Part shown: piece after piece, positions 47,684 through 57,598 of the stretch | Layout: the number at the start of each line of letters is the position of its first letter | Numbering within the stretch: position 1 is the stretch's first letter | Assembly: GCF_963678635.1 (NCBI RefSeq) | Contig: NC_087067.1 | Span: forward strand, 4,752,647-4,816,646 | Origin: Symsagittifera roscoffensis | Lineage: Eukaryota > Xenacoelomorpha > Acoela > Convolutidae | DNA: 64,000 nucleotides | Direction of reading: 5' to 3' | Notes under the pieces: generated by a model | Seen by the model: only the letters and a program-made list of their open reading frames with translations | What the model was told of the DNA's origin: nothing | Database searches by the model: none | Position numbers and translations under genes: made by a program

Positions 47684-50474
47684 TGCGTTTCTTAGTCAAC
47701 TTCTACGGTTTAGATGTTTTGATTTTTATTTTAAAAGGTTTGATTCAACGAGAAAGCTATCTAAAGCTATACTGAAACCTACTGAAATTTCGAAAAAATT
47801 CAAATTTTTTGAGAAAAAATTGCAAAAATTTCAAGTATTTGGAAAAAATTGCAAAAACTTCAAGTATTTGGAAAAAATTGCACTTTTTTTGGAAAATATT
47901 GCAGAAATCTCATAATTTTGGCTAATTTATTGTTGCTTTTGATCTGTTTTTAAACATACTTTTACGTATAGACTTTAAAAATAAGCTAAGACTGTATGTT
48001 AATTGGCATTAAGTTGAGACAATGATAAAAAATTTTGAATAAAAAAAATGACTTTTTCAACAATTTTTTCTCAAACTATTGAAATACGATGAAGTTTACC
48101 TTAATTTGAGCTAAATGTTTGGTTATACAATGCTCTAAACACTGAAAAGAAGGTTCATAGTAGCAGAATCAATATTGAAACTTCCGGAAAACAGTGAAAT
48201 TAGTCGTAATTTTTGAGAAGGTAAAATGAAAATTAATCAAATTTACATGAAATTTTCCATTTCGAACCTTTTATTTTGGTTTTTAACTGTTTTTTTTTTG
48301 AACTGTTCATGGATTATTTTTAGGAATCTCAATTCAAATGAACATTAAGGGTAATATCCTATGAAATTTTTAAATCAGACTCCATGATTCAACTCCTCCC
48401 CATTTTTTCTCATTGAATTACCCAAATTTGTACAAAAATTACAACTTGTGAGAAATTTTTCATGTTAAAAAATACAAATTTCTGATTATTGATAAAAATG
48501 AACAGTTTATTGCTAAAATTGTTTAAAATGGGATAAATATTTCTTAAAAATTTATTCGATATTGGTTCAAATTCAACAAAAAACTTCTTCATAACTGATG
48601 ATTATCTCTCTGTTGCTTCTGCAACATAACTTTCAAGATTTTCCGTAGAGTTTTTCCGTGTTTTAAAGTTATTCTTGCTTTCTGTTTAAAACATGTTTTC
48701 GCTATTGAACACACTTTACTAGAAAATTTAGTCAAAACTGGAGAATTTAGGAGGAAAATAGTATCAATTGAACGAACAATTTGCTAGCAGAGATGAAATT
48801 AGAACTGATACCGTATAATTATTACAATAAAAAAAGTTAATATCTTCCTCTAGTTTCCCCTGTTCAGTTGATATTGTAAACTATTTATGCAAAAATACAC
48901 ATTTTGGGATCATTAACTATCACTTTTCTTGCAAAATAGTTATTAACTCGCTTTTTTTCTTAATTTATGACGGTAATTTTCTCAAAAATATCCAAGTGAG
49001 AAAGAATTGGTGCTAGTTAAAGCATTCAAAAATATATGTACACAATGAGAATATAAAGGTTTATTTTTACGATCTAAGAACAAATTAGGAGCCGCTCTAT
49101 TAGTTATAATCTGAAAATCTCCGGAAATACGCAAGAGAACCTAGTTCCTAACATCTACAATATAAAAACTTCAGAAAGAGCGAGTCTCAAAAAATTGATT
49201 TAGCAAAGCAAATCATGGTGCAAACTGGAACAATTGTGTAATTTTCCGATTTTTATTAAGAAAAAAACTCTATGTAGTAAAAATGTAGTAATGTATTGTT
49301 TATAGTGTTGTATATTCTATGTAGTATTGTGTATGTATGTAGCAACGAAAAATAGATCTTGAAAGCAAGTTTTCGATTTATGCTTTATTTATCTTCTTCC
49401 AAAAGATGTCGAATTGGGTTTGCTTCTCAAAAATTATCCTCAAAACATTTGATCTTTCATATAAAGTACCTAATATATCAAATGATAACAATTTTTTCTA
49501 ATGAATTACGCATAATTATAAGACTTTGAGAATTTTTATGTCGGATTTTTTCTCAAGATATACTTTATAAGCTAAATTTTAGTAAAATTATCTCAAATCT
49601 CCTAAGGAATAAATTGAGTTTCTATCTCATTTTAGCATTTTCTCAGTTTCTGCTTAATCTACTATCTGCCAAATGAATCCAATTTGAGCAAATTTTTACT
49701 TGAAAATTGAATTTTAGATGGAAAAATGTATCGTTTCAACGAAAGTTCAATACTCCGAAGCTGAATTAATACCATAAACCCTTTACTAAAAAGCTTTAAA
49801 GGATTTTCTCAACCTCATAACTGTATAATGCTGTTTTAAATCTGAATTTCTATTTTAGACTAAATTTTTAGTTGGAATGATGTATATCATTATCTTGAAA
49901 CTTCCAAAGTTTAGCAAGATATACATTTTTTCCAGGTCATTTATCAATTTCTTTTCTGAAATCATCAAAAAATCAATAGAAAAACGTAATTCTTTATAAG
50001 TCAAACCACATTATTTGCTTAAAAAGCCCTGCTCTATGAACACTTTTACAAGCACTAAACAAGGAAAACTTTAAAATAGTAACTAGAAAAAACCTTTCAA
50101 TTGGTTGATGTATTCCAAATATCCAAGTTTTACAATTTTTAGGCAAATACTTAAATTTTCATTAGCATATGTTATGCACTTTACTACAAATTTATCACAA
50201 CAAAGTCTCCGCAAGCTTGCAACCAAGGGAGTTTTTACTGCTGATTAAAAGTTTTCGGATCGAGTTCCATGGAAAGCTTCACGACGATTTGAATTCGATT
50301 TTTGCTGTCTTTAACATCAATCAAAACCTTTGAATAAAAAAATAAATGACAGTTCAGGTAATGTAATGAAAACACTGTATAATTACTGACTAGATTTGTT
50401 ACAATTGCTGAGACTTTTCAGATTCAGTAAAAACTATTAATCATAGTAATTTCTAAGTTTTCCAAAAAAAAACT
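47684..50474. other. gene-free left part of the Polinton
   Basis: About 2.8 kb without a recognisable gene. A short tandem repeat of about 32 bases (TTGCAAAAATTTCAAGTATT-like) lies at 47795-47910. The rest is AT-rich with many short frames. Lost integrase or capsid genes may once have been here, but I see no trace that supports this. Confidence 0.5.
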
Positions 50475-50714
50475 TTAAAATTTTACCTTTTCCTGAAGTG
50501 TGTTTGGAGTCAGCTGAGCACATAATTTAATATTATGCTGAGAATGCTTCTTCTTGAAATGATTAGCGAGTTCCTCGCTGCTATAAGTATAAAAATTACT
50601 GTTAGAACACTTCAAAACACCACATGTTCTACGATGTCTTGATGCATCTTTGTGAGTGTATTCCCTGCCACATTCAAGACAAGCAACTCTTTTGTTTCTA
50701 TTGGGTGAAGGCAT
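50475..50714 (-). CDS. stand-alone zinc-finger ORF related to the polymerase N-terminus
   Basis: From the ATG at 50714 the ORF encodes 79 residues: MPSPNRNKRVACLECGREYT, then HKDASRHRRTC and a second degenerate C2H2-like finger (LANHFKKKHS). The polymerase ORF at 58589 begins MPLLNRNEKVKCEDCGKEYR with the same SD/KDA-ARHR pattern, so the two starts are homologous. Upstream sequences are also similar but inverted relative to each other. It is most simply a partial copy of the polymerase 5' end. A GTAAAA near its end leaves open that it is a first exon. Confidence 0.7.
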   Translation of the reverse strand: MPSPNRNKRVACLECGREYTHKDASRHRRTCGVLKCSNSNFYTYSSEELANHFKKKHSQHNIKLCAQLTPNTLQEKVKF

Positions 50715-50861
50715 CTCAATAGTAAGGAAAAATTAAATGGGAGATTTAAAATGTACCAAATTGTTAGATAAGGTGAGTTCAATAGCCTCAAAAAAAGAAT
50801 AAAAGTAAATAAAAACAGCAAACTTATTAACCAATTGTTTTTAACGAGAAAGAAAATCAGA

Positions 50862-51269
50862 ATGGATATGCTATTTAGCCTAGCTGAAACAAAAATCATC
50901 CAATCTAACCATGGAATTTTTAAAAGTATCAACCAATCAGAATCGAGCATTAATTACAAGGAAACTTTTATCTTTTCTGATATCAACCAATCAGAATTGA
51001 GCTTCAATAGTCATGTGATTTTCGACAAATTCAAGATCCACCAATCAGAATTGAGCTTCGAAAGTCATGTAATTTTCAACAAATTCAATGTCAACCTATC
51101 AGAATTGAGCTTCGAAAGTCATGTAATTTTCAACAAACTCAATGTCAACCTATCAGAATTGAGCTTCAAAAGTCATGAAATTTTCAAGAAATTTAAAGTC
51201 AACCAATCAGAGTTGAGTTCTTCTTCTCATGAATTTTTCAACAATTTCTTTAACTTTTGTAGATTTTGA
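50862..51269 (+). CDS. possible repetitive protein spanning a 54-bp repeat array
   Basis: The open frame (135 residues from ATG 50862) contains six repeats of exactly 18 codons, consensus NQSELSFESHVIFNKF. The nucleotide repeats begin with CCAATCAG or CCTATCAG at 50933, 50987, 51041, 51095, 51149 and 51203. The exact 54-base spacing keeps the frame open, and differences include conservative changes. The same DNA is a cluster of CCAAT boxes upstream of the minus-strand zinc-finger gene, so coding may be accidental. No homolog is known to me. Confidence 0.35.
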   Translation: MDMLFSLAETKIIQSNHGIFKSINQSESSINYKETFIFSDINQSELSFNSHVIFDKFKIHQSELSFESHVIFNKFNVNLSELSFESHVIFNKLNVNLSELSFKSHEIFKKFKVNQSELSSSSHEFFNNFFNFCRF

Positions 51270-51320
51270 GGATACTTTCACAGACATTGTTTGTGTTAAT
51301 AACCAATCAGAATGAAGTAA
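50880..51320 (-). promoter_or_regulatory. CCAAT-box cluster upstream of the 50714 gene
   Basis: At least five CCAATC words (50900, 50933, 50987, 51041, 51203, plus one near 51302) and two CCTATCAG variants lie within 420 bases. CCAATCAG is the canonical NF-Y binding core. In human-readable terms this would act in either orientation. Confidence 0.55.
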
Positions 51321-51463
51321 TCACAGATTTTAAAAACTTTGTAGATCAGAACCAGACTATGTTTATGAAACTTCTTAATCAATAAATTTTATTGAATTTT
51401 TCCAACATAACTAAGATTTGAAGTTTGATACCCTAGTGGGATAAATGAGATTTCTTGTCTGGT

Positions 51464-52018
51464 TTATATTGTTTTTTCGATATTCAATTCAAATTTTGAA
51501 ATTTCGAACAACATTTTTCCGATTTGTTCTATTTCTAAACAGTGAAAAAAGAAATAACCAAAATATACGTTTTTATCGTTTTCTTTTTCGTATATTGTAG
51601 AATAAACAACCGGAAGTCTATTAAATTTGGATAAACGATCAAAAGATATTCTGACAAATCTGGATTTTGCATTTGTATCAAATTCAAAACAGTAATCGAA
51701 TTGATGTTCCTTATCTCCAATTTCTGTTTCATAGGTTCTTCCGTTGTTTTGTTTTTTACTGATAGACCACCCAATCTGAGTTAACTCTTCTAAATAAAAA
51801 CATTGTTGATAATTCTGACAGTACTCTTCTTTTTTGTAATCTCCTCTCCATCTTTTTAACAAAACTATTGAACTTTCTGTGTTTGAATACAAATTAAAAC
51901 TAATACACTCTCCATCAACTTCATCTGTCCACCACTCTTGTAGTTTTTTGTAGTAGTTCAATTTTAAAATCTGATAAATGTTCAATTCAGACATTGAAAA
52001 CGCTTTTGATGGAAACAT
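51464..52018 (-). CDS. Polinton protein of unknown function, 184 aa
   Basis: The ORF starts at a clear ATG (52018). It contains two similar halves in the pattern strand, loop, strand, then a hydrophobic helix: IVLLKRWRGDYKKEEYC...FYLEELTQIGWSI and VVYSTIYEKENDKNVYFGYF...LEIEQIGKMLFEI. This resembles the strand-then-helix plan of PC4/Whirly-type single-stranded DNA-binding proteins, but the resemblance is weak and no signature residue confirms it. CCAAT words lie upstream (52152-52485). Confidence 0.6.
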   Translation of the reverse strand: MFPSKAFSMSELNIYQILKLNYYKKLQEWWTDEVDGECISFNLYSNTESSIVLLKRWRGDYKKEEYCQNYQQCFYLEELTQIGWSISKKQNNGRTYETEIGDKEHQFDYCFEFDTNAKSRFVRISFDRLSKFNRLPVVYSTIYEKENDKNVYFGYFFFHCLEIEQIGKMLFEISKFELNIEKTI

Positions 52019-52144
52019 TTTTCTTACTGAAATATATGAAGAAACTTAAAAAACTCGAATTGTTTTGTCATTTTTAAAGTATTTTGAAGTAACAGTCACC
52101 GTTAATATTTTTTAAATTATTTAGAGTCTAATTAGTTTCAAGGA

Positions 52145-52490
52145 AATTCATGTAGCCAATAAAAACCTCAAATTAAGGCACAAAAAAATTGAAAACAACC
52201 AATGAATTTCAAAAAATCTAAAAAAATAATGATATTGTTTTCAACTAAATATACATTCTTGTTTGTATTTTTCTTAAATTGAGGCAAAACTTAGCTAAAT
52301 TTTGATAAAAACTGTTATTAAATAAATTTATCTGTAATTTCATAAACAAATACTGGAAAATCACTTCATAATTGGTTAGTGTTTTATGTCAATTTTGATT
52401 AAATTGTATGTTTTGTCTGACTTTTCCTCAGATATTATAGCTCTAAATATACACCTTAGTGAGAAAAAATAGTTTTGAACCAATAATATC
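52145..52490 (-). promoter_or_regulatory. CCAAT words upstream of the 52018 gene
   Basis: CCAATAAA (about 52153), CCAATGAA (about 52198), ATTGGTTA (about 52373) and CCAATAAT (about 52481) fall in the only sizeable gap between the two minus-strand genes. Confidence 0.4.
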
Positions 52491-52523
52491 TCAATTACCA
52501 AACATGCAAAACATCACAAAGCT

Positions 52524-53064
52524 TTACTGAGGTTTACAATTATCAACAAACATAAAGTCTCCCAATATTTGGGACAGTTCTTTGAATTCGTTCAAAGTAT
52601 AGTTGGCATATGCAACTTGTTTCATTGCTTCATTTTCCTTTGCAGTGAAGAGTCGAATCTGAATGTAGGGAGGTTTGTTAATATTGTACTTCTTGATCGT
52701 GACACAAACTTGTCTTCTATTGTATGTTGCTATGTCATACACTTTGTTGCAGTTGGCAAGCTCCTGATCCATAGTTGACTCTTTGTCAGAAGTGAGTTCC
52801 AATATAGGAACGAGTCCAAGATTTTCAGCATCGTGAATAACAGTATTCCGTATTGCGGATATTGCTTCGCCTTCTTTTTCACTAAAATAGACTTGTTGAG
52901 ACTTTTCAAATTGTCCCAAATCATTTATTTTTAATAGTTGAAAGCACGGTTCCAAGCATATTTTTCCCTTGTAGGATTTTTGGAACCAAAAAAATCTCCC
53001 AATTCTTTTTGTGATTTTTTGAAAATTCAATATAGTTGGATCTATCAACTTTTCTCGAGTACAT
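52524..53064 (-). CDS. Polinton protein, possible ssDNA-binding (PC4-like), homopolymer frameshift
   Basis: The main frame (52524-53048) has no ATG at its start, whereas an ATG at 53064 opens another frame that aligns in sense until a T run near 52996-53002, where a one-base shift would connect the two. The gene is therefore either broken there or affected by a sequencing error. The C-terminal part has QVCVTIKKYNINKPPYIQIR and then YTLNEFKELSQIL, a strand-strand-helix plan reminiscent of the PC4 family. The N-terminal half shows a similar pattern (FQKSYKGKICLEPCF, EKEGEAISAIR). Family assignment is tentative. Confidence 0.5.
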
Positions 53065-53151
53065 TTTGAAGAACAAACTGATCAGATGAGGAGAAATGAG
53101 AGAAATGACTTTGAGATTAAATGAAAATGGAAGTAAGCAGTAACAGCTGCT

Positions 53152-53645
53152 ATGTGTCAAGCTCTTCCCAACTTTTATTCAGATTGTAAAAGTAAATCAT
53201 TAATTATTTCTGTTTCCAACGATTTTTACGAAAAATACATAGTAACCCAAGATTATTGCGTCTCTACTCACGATTCTTTCTGTTTCTTGAGAAATTGCAA
53301 ATTTCATATAATTTTAATTGGAACTTCCCTTAGCCAAATTCTTCAGAGATTAAACAAATATCAATACACATATCAAGAAATTGATTGTCTTTACACTTTG
53401 TACAAGCACAGATTCTTTTCAAGTTGGAAGTCTTCAATCAGCTTAGTTGTGGAGTGCAGCATAATTTACGATGGAAAGGAGCAGAAAAAACACCAAGCGT
53501 ATCAAGGAAACCACTTGTTCGCAAAAAGTTCAAAAAAACTTATCTAAGTTCTAATCAAAAACTTGCATCTACGCAAACTCTTGGCTCAGCATTTTTAGAC
53601 AGAATTCGTAAAGTGCAAAACTCAAAATATGAAAATGATTGTTAA
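53152..53645 (+). pseudogene. possible plus-strand gene, two frames; basic C-terminus
   Basis: One frame (ATG 53152 to 53547, 131 aa) and an overlapping frame ending at 53645 share this region. The second frame ends KKFKKTYLSSNQKLASTQTL, then AFLDRIRKVQNSKYEND. Its last 30 codons recur at 55529-55620 with conservative changes (K/E, D/E), which suggests this reading frame is the real one and that a frameshift separates it from its start. Strongly basic; function unknown. Confidence 0.4.
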
Positions 53646-53884
53646 AAATAATTGACTGTTTTTTTGATGGTTATGGATTTGTAAATAGTGATCATGTCAA
53701 TTTTTCAATAAAAAACTTCTGATTTTCCATCTATTTTCACTCATATGTTTACATACCATTAATTACCGAAAAAAAAATCACCGTTGTCAAAAACATTTGC
53801 AAAAAAATTTTCAAACATGTAAGAAAGATGTAACATTTCTTTTGATTTTCAAAAAGTTGCAAAAAAAAACATTTCAATTTTTTT

Positions 53885-54245
53885 AAACAAGTTGTAAAAA
53901 GTGTTTCAATTTTTTTTGACATAATGCGAAAAAAGTTTCAACTTTTTTGAGAAGATGCGAAAATTGTTTAACTTTTTTTTAACAAGATGCGAAAAGTGTT
54001 TTACTTTTTTCGATAAAATGTGAAAAGTGTTTCAATTTTTTCGACAAAATGCGAAAAATATTTCAATTTTTTCGACAAAATGCGAAAAGTGTTTTACTTT
54101 TTTCGACAAAATGCGAAAAATATTTCAATTTTTTCGACAAAATGCGAAAAGTGTTTTACTTTTTTCGACAAAATGCGAAAAGTGTTCTACTTTTTTTCGA
54201 CAAAATGCGAAAAAGTGTTTCAATTTTTTCTACAAAAGGTTAAAA
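53885..54245. repeat. 31-bp minisatellite
   Basis: About ten copies of a 31-base unit centred on TTTTTTCGACAAAATGCGAA run head to tail, with TTTCAA/TTTTAC variants. Because 31 is not a multiple of 3, each frame is read through in turn, producing three overlapping open frames that are artefacts. Confidence 0.9.
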
Positions 54246-54499
54246 GTGTGTACAAGATGCAATATCGATTAGGTAACTTTTAATTGTGTACAGTTTTTCT
54301 AGTGTTTTTCCGAATTTTTGTGCAAAAATTAATCAAATTTTTTAACATGTGTGCGAGTTCGGAGCACTTAACTAAGTTCTAATTGTTTTTCAATGGTTTA
54401 CCTTGAACCTCTCATCTATTCTCATAATTAAAATGAAATTGAAGAAATTAATTACAGAAAACGAAGTCAAAACCAAACAACTTTTATTTACAAAAACAT

Positions 54500-54988
54500 T
54501 TAATCAAAGAGCTGTTGAGCAGCAGAAGAGTTCTGGAGGTTCTCTATTGAACGCAGAGCTGGACGAGGTTCCATTGCTGGTGGTTGTTGTGGAGCTGGAG
54601 GCGTCATTGTTTCTGAGAAACCCTCATCTTCATCTATTGTGATGGGGTTTTCGGCTGATCCCGCCTCCTCCCAAGGAAAGAGGAAGTCGTCGACTGGTTG
54701 AGCTACAAATCTTGAGTCCGGAACCTCGGGATAAATCATTCTCACATGATCAGAAACTTCCTCCATCATTTGCATTGTTCCAAGTTGGTTCTCTGTGATG
54801 GGAACTTGCATCATATGATGTTCGTTGAAATCCCTTCGCATCACTTCCACCATGTGCCAGACTTGGATTGGGAAGTCAATTCGTGCCAGAAAAACTCCAG
54901 AGACTGTTTCTCGCACTTGGACTTTTACTAGATCAGGTGAAAAATCTACAGAGTACATGAGATTGCTGTTTTGCACTGAGAAGATCAT
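54500..54988 (-). CDS. small Polinton protein with acidic tail, copy 1
   Basis: The ORF encodes 162 residues from the ATG at 54988. The N-terminal 60-70 residues alternate strands (MIFSVQNSNLMYSVDF, VKVQVRETVSGVFLAR) and then have a helix with VWHMVEVMRRDFNEHH. The C-terminal part is Pro-rich and acidic and contains PITIDEDEGF, a hydrophobic core next to acidic residues like a SUMO-interacting motif. The plan resembles single-stranded DNA-binding proteins with acidic tails, but this is inference. Copy 2 is at 56624. A CCAAT cluster lies upstream at 55178-55315. Confidence 0.72.
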   Translation of the reverse strand: MIFSVQNSNLMYSVDFSPDLVKVQVRETVSGVFLARIDFPIQVWHMVEVMRRDFNEHHMMQVPITENQLGTMQMMEEVSDHVRMIYPEVPDSRFVAQPVDDFLFPWEEAGSAENPITIDEDEGFSETMTPPAPQQPPAMEPRPALRSIENLQNSSAAQQLFD

Positions 54989-55164
54989 TTTGAGCAATAA
55001 ACTGAGTTAAAGAGTAAAAACAAGAAAGAGTTGAAAGAGGAGGTAGCTGACGGGAGATAAGTTGAAATTAAGGTATTTAGAGCTGAGAGAGGAGGTAGTT
55101 GACGGTGGTTAAGTTGAAAATAAAATGATTTTTAGTTAGGAAATAGGGGTACCTTCAACTCGAC

Positions 55165-55325
55165 TGTGTAGGTTCAACCTATCAGAATTGATTTTCCTTA
55201 TTTGGATTGTAGCTGTGTCCAATCACATTTCAGCTTCCTTTTATGGGATTCTTGGATAAAAGTCGTTTCCAATCGGAAACAAAGCTCCATTTTGATTATT
55301 GTCGTTTCCAATCACAAAAATGTTC
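55165..55325 (-). promoter_or_regulatory. CCAAT-box cluster upstream of the 54988 gene
   Basis: CCTATCAG (about 55179), CCAATCACATTTCAGC (about 55218), CCAATCGGAAAC (about 55269) and CCAATCACAAAA (about 55310) are spaced about 40-50 bases apart. The same series recurs in module 2. Confidence 0.6.
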
Positions 55326-55629
55326 ATTTGTGTTCAAGTTGTTGAACTTTCCTTCTGAGGAACTTTTTAAGGTTTTAAGTCTTCCAAATAAGTAAAAATA
55401 TACACTAAAGCAATCGCAAAAATAAATGACCAAAAGTTAATTGCAGTAAAAATAAGAAATATTGCCGATACAAGTAACAAAAGAAGGAAAATTAAAAAAA
55501 GTAGCATCTCTGCAATTTTTTTATTTCTGATCAGGAACTTGCGTCCACTCAGACTCTTGAATCAGCTTTTTTGGAAAGAATTCGAAAAGTTCAAAACTCA
55601 AAGTATGAGACTGGTTTGTTGATAATTGT

Positions 55630-56500
55630 TGATTATTTCATTGATGGTTATGGTACTATAAATAGTAGAGTATCAATTTTTCTATTAATAGTTGAATATT
55701 TGTTCATAAAAATCTTGTCAAAATTGTTTTTATTTAAATCAAAAGTTTTTTCAACAAACAAATTTGCAATTGTCAACACGTGTGCAAAAATTAACTTAGA
55801 GTTTTTTCGCAAGATGAAAATTTTGGTTTGATTTTTTCAACACGTTTGCAAAAATTTAATTAAACTTTTTTACAAGATGCAAAAACTGTTTTGGTTTTTT
55901 CAACAAGTGCAAAAATTTTCAAGAAATTTTTGTGTTAGATGCAAGTTTTTCGTAATTTTTTTGAAAACAAATGCAAAAATCTAACTTATTTTTTCTTATT
56001 CATATGCAAAAATTGCAAAATTTTATTGTAAAAAACTTGTTAAATTATTGCTAAAAATTTTTCATAATTGCTGACTTTGAGTGCTATTCCCTATCTTAAT
56101 ACATCGTTTTTCCAGTATTTTTGATCGATATACATGCAAAGAGGAGATTTTTTTATGATCAAAATTAAAACAAAGATTTTCATTTTCTTTAATTATTAAA
56201 TGTGCAAGAAAATTCTCTTTCAGTTTTCTTTAAAATGCGAAAATATTTAATGAAATTTTTCTTAATTTGAAGATTTTCTTTGATTTTTTTAACAAGTGTG
56301 CAAAAAAATTTTGAAAAGTTTTGCATGGTGCAAAAATTAATGTAAAGTTTTTAACATGCTTGCAAAATTGGCTTAATTTTTTTGCCATCTTTCTAACAAA
56401 ATTCTATAAATATATTTACCAGATGCATAATTAGTTTCATTTTTAATAAATTTTTACCATTGAAATTTCCTAATAAACTTTTCTATGATCTTTTTGTTTC
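55630..56500. repeat. degenerate AT-rich spacer of module 2
   Basis: Words such as TTTTTTCAACANGTGTGCAAAAATT recur irregularly. This is the position occupied by the 31-bp minisatellite in module 1, now too diverged to show a fixed period. No gene seen. Confidence 0.55.
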
Positions 56501-56623
56501 TATCTCTTGAAAATAAATTTACTAGATGTAAAACAATTAAATTACAAAGCACAAGACAGTAGCCAATTTATTTACAAATCAAAGAGTTGTCGAGCAGCTG
56601 AGCTCTCAAAACTTTGCAAGTTC

Positions 56624-57064
56624 TCAATGCAAGGAGCGCAAAGCTGGTCTTGCGTCCATCACTGGTGGTTCGCTGACTGGAGTTCTTGGCTCAGAGAACC
56701 CCTCATCCTCTTCGATTGTAATTGGGTTGTCCACAGATCCCTCTTCCCAAGGAAAGAGGAAATCGTCGAATGGTTGAGCCACATATCTAGAGTCAGGAAT
56801 TTCGGGGTAGTTCATTCCCACATGCTCGGCCACTTCCTCCATCATTTGCATTTCTCCAAGTTGATTCTCTGTAGGGGGTACTTGCGTTATATGATGTTCG
56901 TTGAAATCCCTTCGCATCACTTCCACCATATGCCAGACTTGGATTGGGATGTCCATTCGTGCCAAAAAAACTCCACAATTTGTTTCTCGCACTTGGATTT
57001 GTACTAAATCAGCCGAAAATTCCACCGAGAACATAAGGTTGTTGTTTTGTACTGAGAAGATCAT
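56624..57064 (-). CDS. small Polinton protein with acidic tail, copy 2
   Basis: This is the paralog of the 54500-54988 gene, 146 residues from the ATG at 57064. Conserved parts include MIFSVQNNNLMFSVEF, IQVWHMVEVMRRDFNEHH and the acidic PITIEEDEGF motif. The C-terminus is shorter by about 16 residues. Both copies remain open over their full length, in contrast to the broken polymerase, which suggests selection or recent duplication. Upstream CCAAT boxes are at 57251-57425. Confidence 0.72.
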   Translation of the reverse strand: MIFSVQNNNLMFSVEFSADLVQIQVRETNCGVFLARMDIPIQVWHMVEVMRRDFNEHHITQVPPTENQLGEMQMMEEVAEHVGMNYPEIPDSRYVAQPFDDFLFPWEEGSVDNPITIEEDEGFSEPRTPVSEPPVMDARPALRSLH

Positions 57065-57244
57065 TTTGAGCAATAAGTTGAGTTAATGAGTAACAACAAG
57101 ATTTACAGTTGAGGGTGAAAATTGACTGTGGTTAAGTTGAAATTATTGTATTTAGAGCTGAGAGAGGAGGTAGTTGACGGTAGTTAAGTTGAAAATAAAA
57201 TGATTTTTAGTTAAGAGAGAGGGGTACCTTCAACTCGACTGTGT

Positions 57245-57430
57245 GGGTTTAACCAATCAGAATTGATTTTCCTTATTTGGATTGTAGTCTTTTCCAATCA
57301 GATTTCAGCTTCCTTCTATGGGATTCTTGGATAAAAGTCGTATCCAATCGGAAACAAAGCTCCATTTTGGATTTTGTCGTTTCCAATCACAAAAACGTTC
57401 ATTTTTGTTCTAGTTGTCGTATCCAATCAG
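57245..57430 (-). promoter_or_regulatory. CCAAT-box cluster upstream of the 57064 gene
   Basis: CCAATCAGAATTGA (about 57252), CCAATCAGATTTCAGC (about 57295), CCAATCGGAAAC (about 57345), CCAATCACAAAA (about 57383) and CCAATCAGAAGA (about 57422). Five CCAATC words in 180 bases, all in the same orientation. Confidence 0.65.
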
Positions 57431-57598
57431 AAGACGCTTTTAAGGACTTAAATCTTCCAAATAAGTAAAAATATACACGAAAGCGATTGCAAAAACAAAT
57501 GACCAAAAGTTGTTTGCAGTAAAAATAAGAAATATTGCTGATATAAATAACAAAAGAAAGAAAATTAAAAAAAAGTAACATCTCTGCAACTTTTTTCA

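Larger units (their letters stand above)
53546..57597. repeat. tandem duplication of a 2-kb Polinton module
   Basis: Module 1 (about 53546-55520) and module 2 (about 55528-57597) have the same order: end of the basic plus-strand frame, an AT-rich minisatellite-like spacer, a minus-strand gene, a CCAAT-box cluster and the tail ATTAAAAAAAGTA.CATCTCTGCAA. The genes are well conserved but the spacers have diverged strongly. Confidence 0.85.

Noticed and set aside
47661-47915. 84-residue frame near the left Polinton end
   Set aside because: It derives from an imperfect 32-bp AT-rich repeat and has low complexity.
52524-53048. Methionine start at 53048
   Set aside because: The codon is TTG, not credible as a start in an animal genome; an ATG in the neighbouring frame at 53064 is more likely.
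54020-54283. Three overlapping open frames of 64-87 residues
   Set aside because: They are produced by a 31-bp minisatellite read in all three frames.
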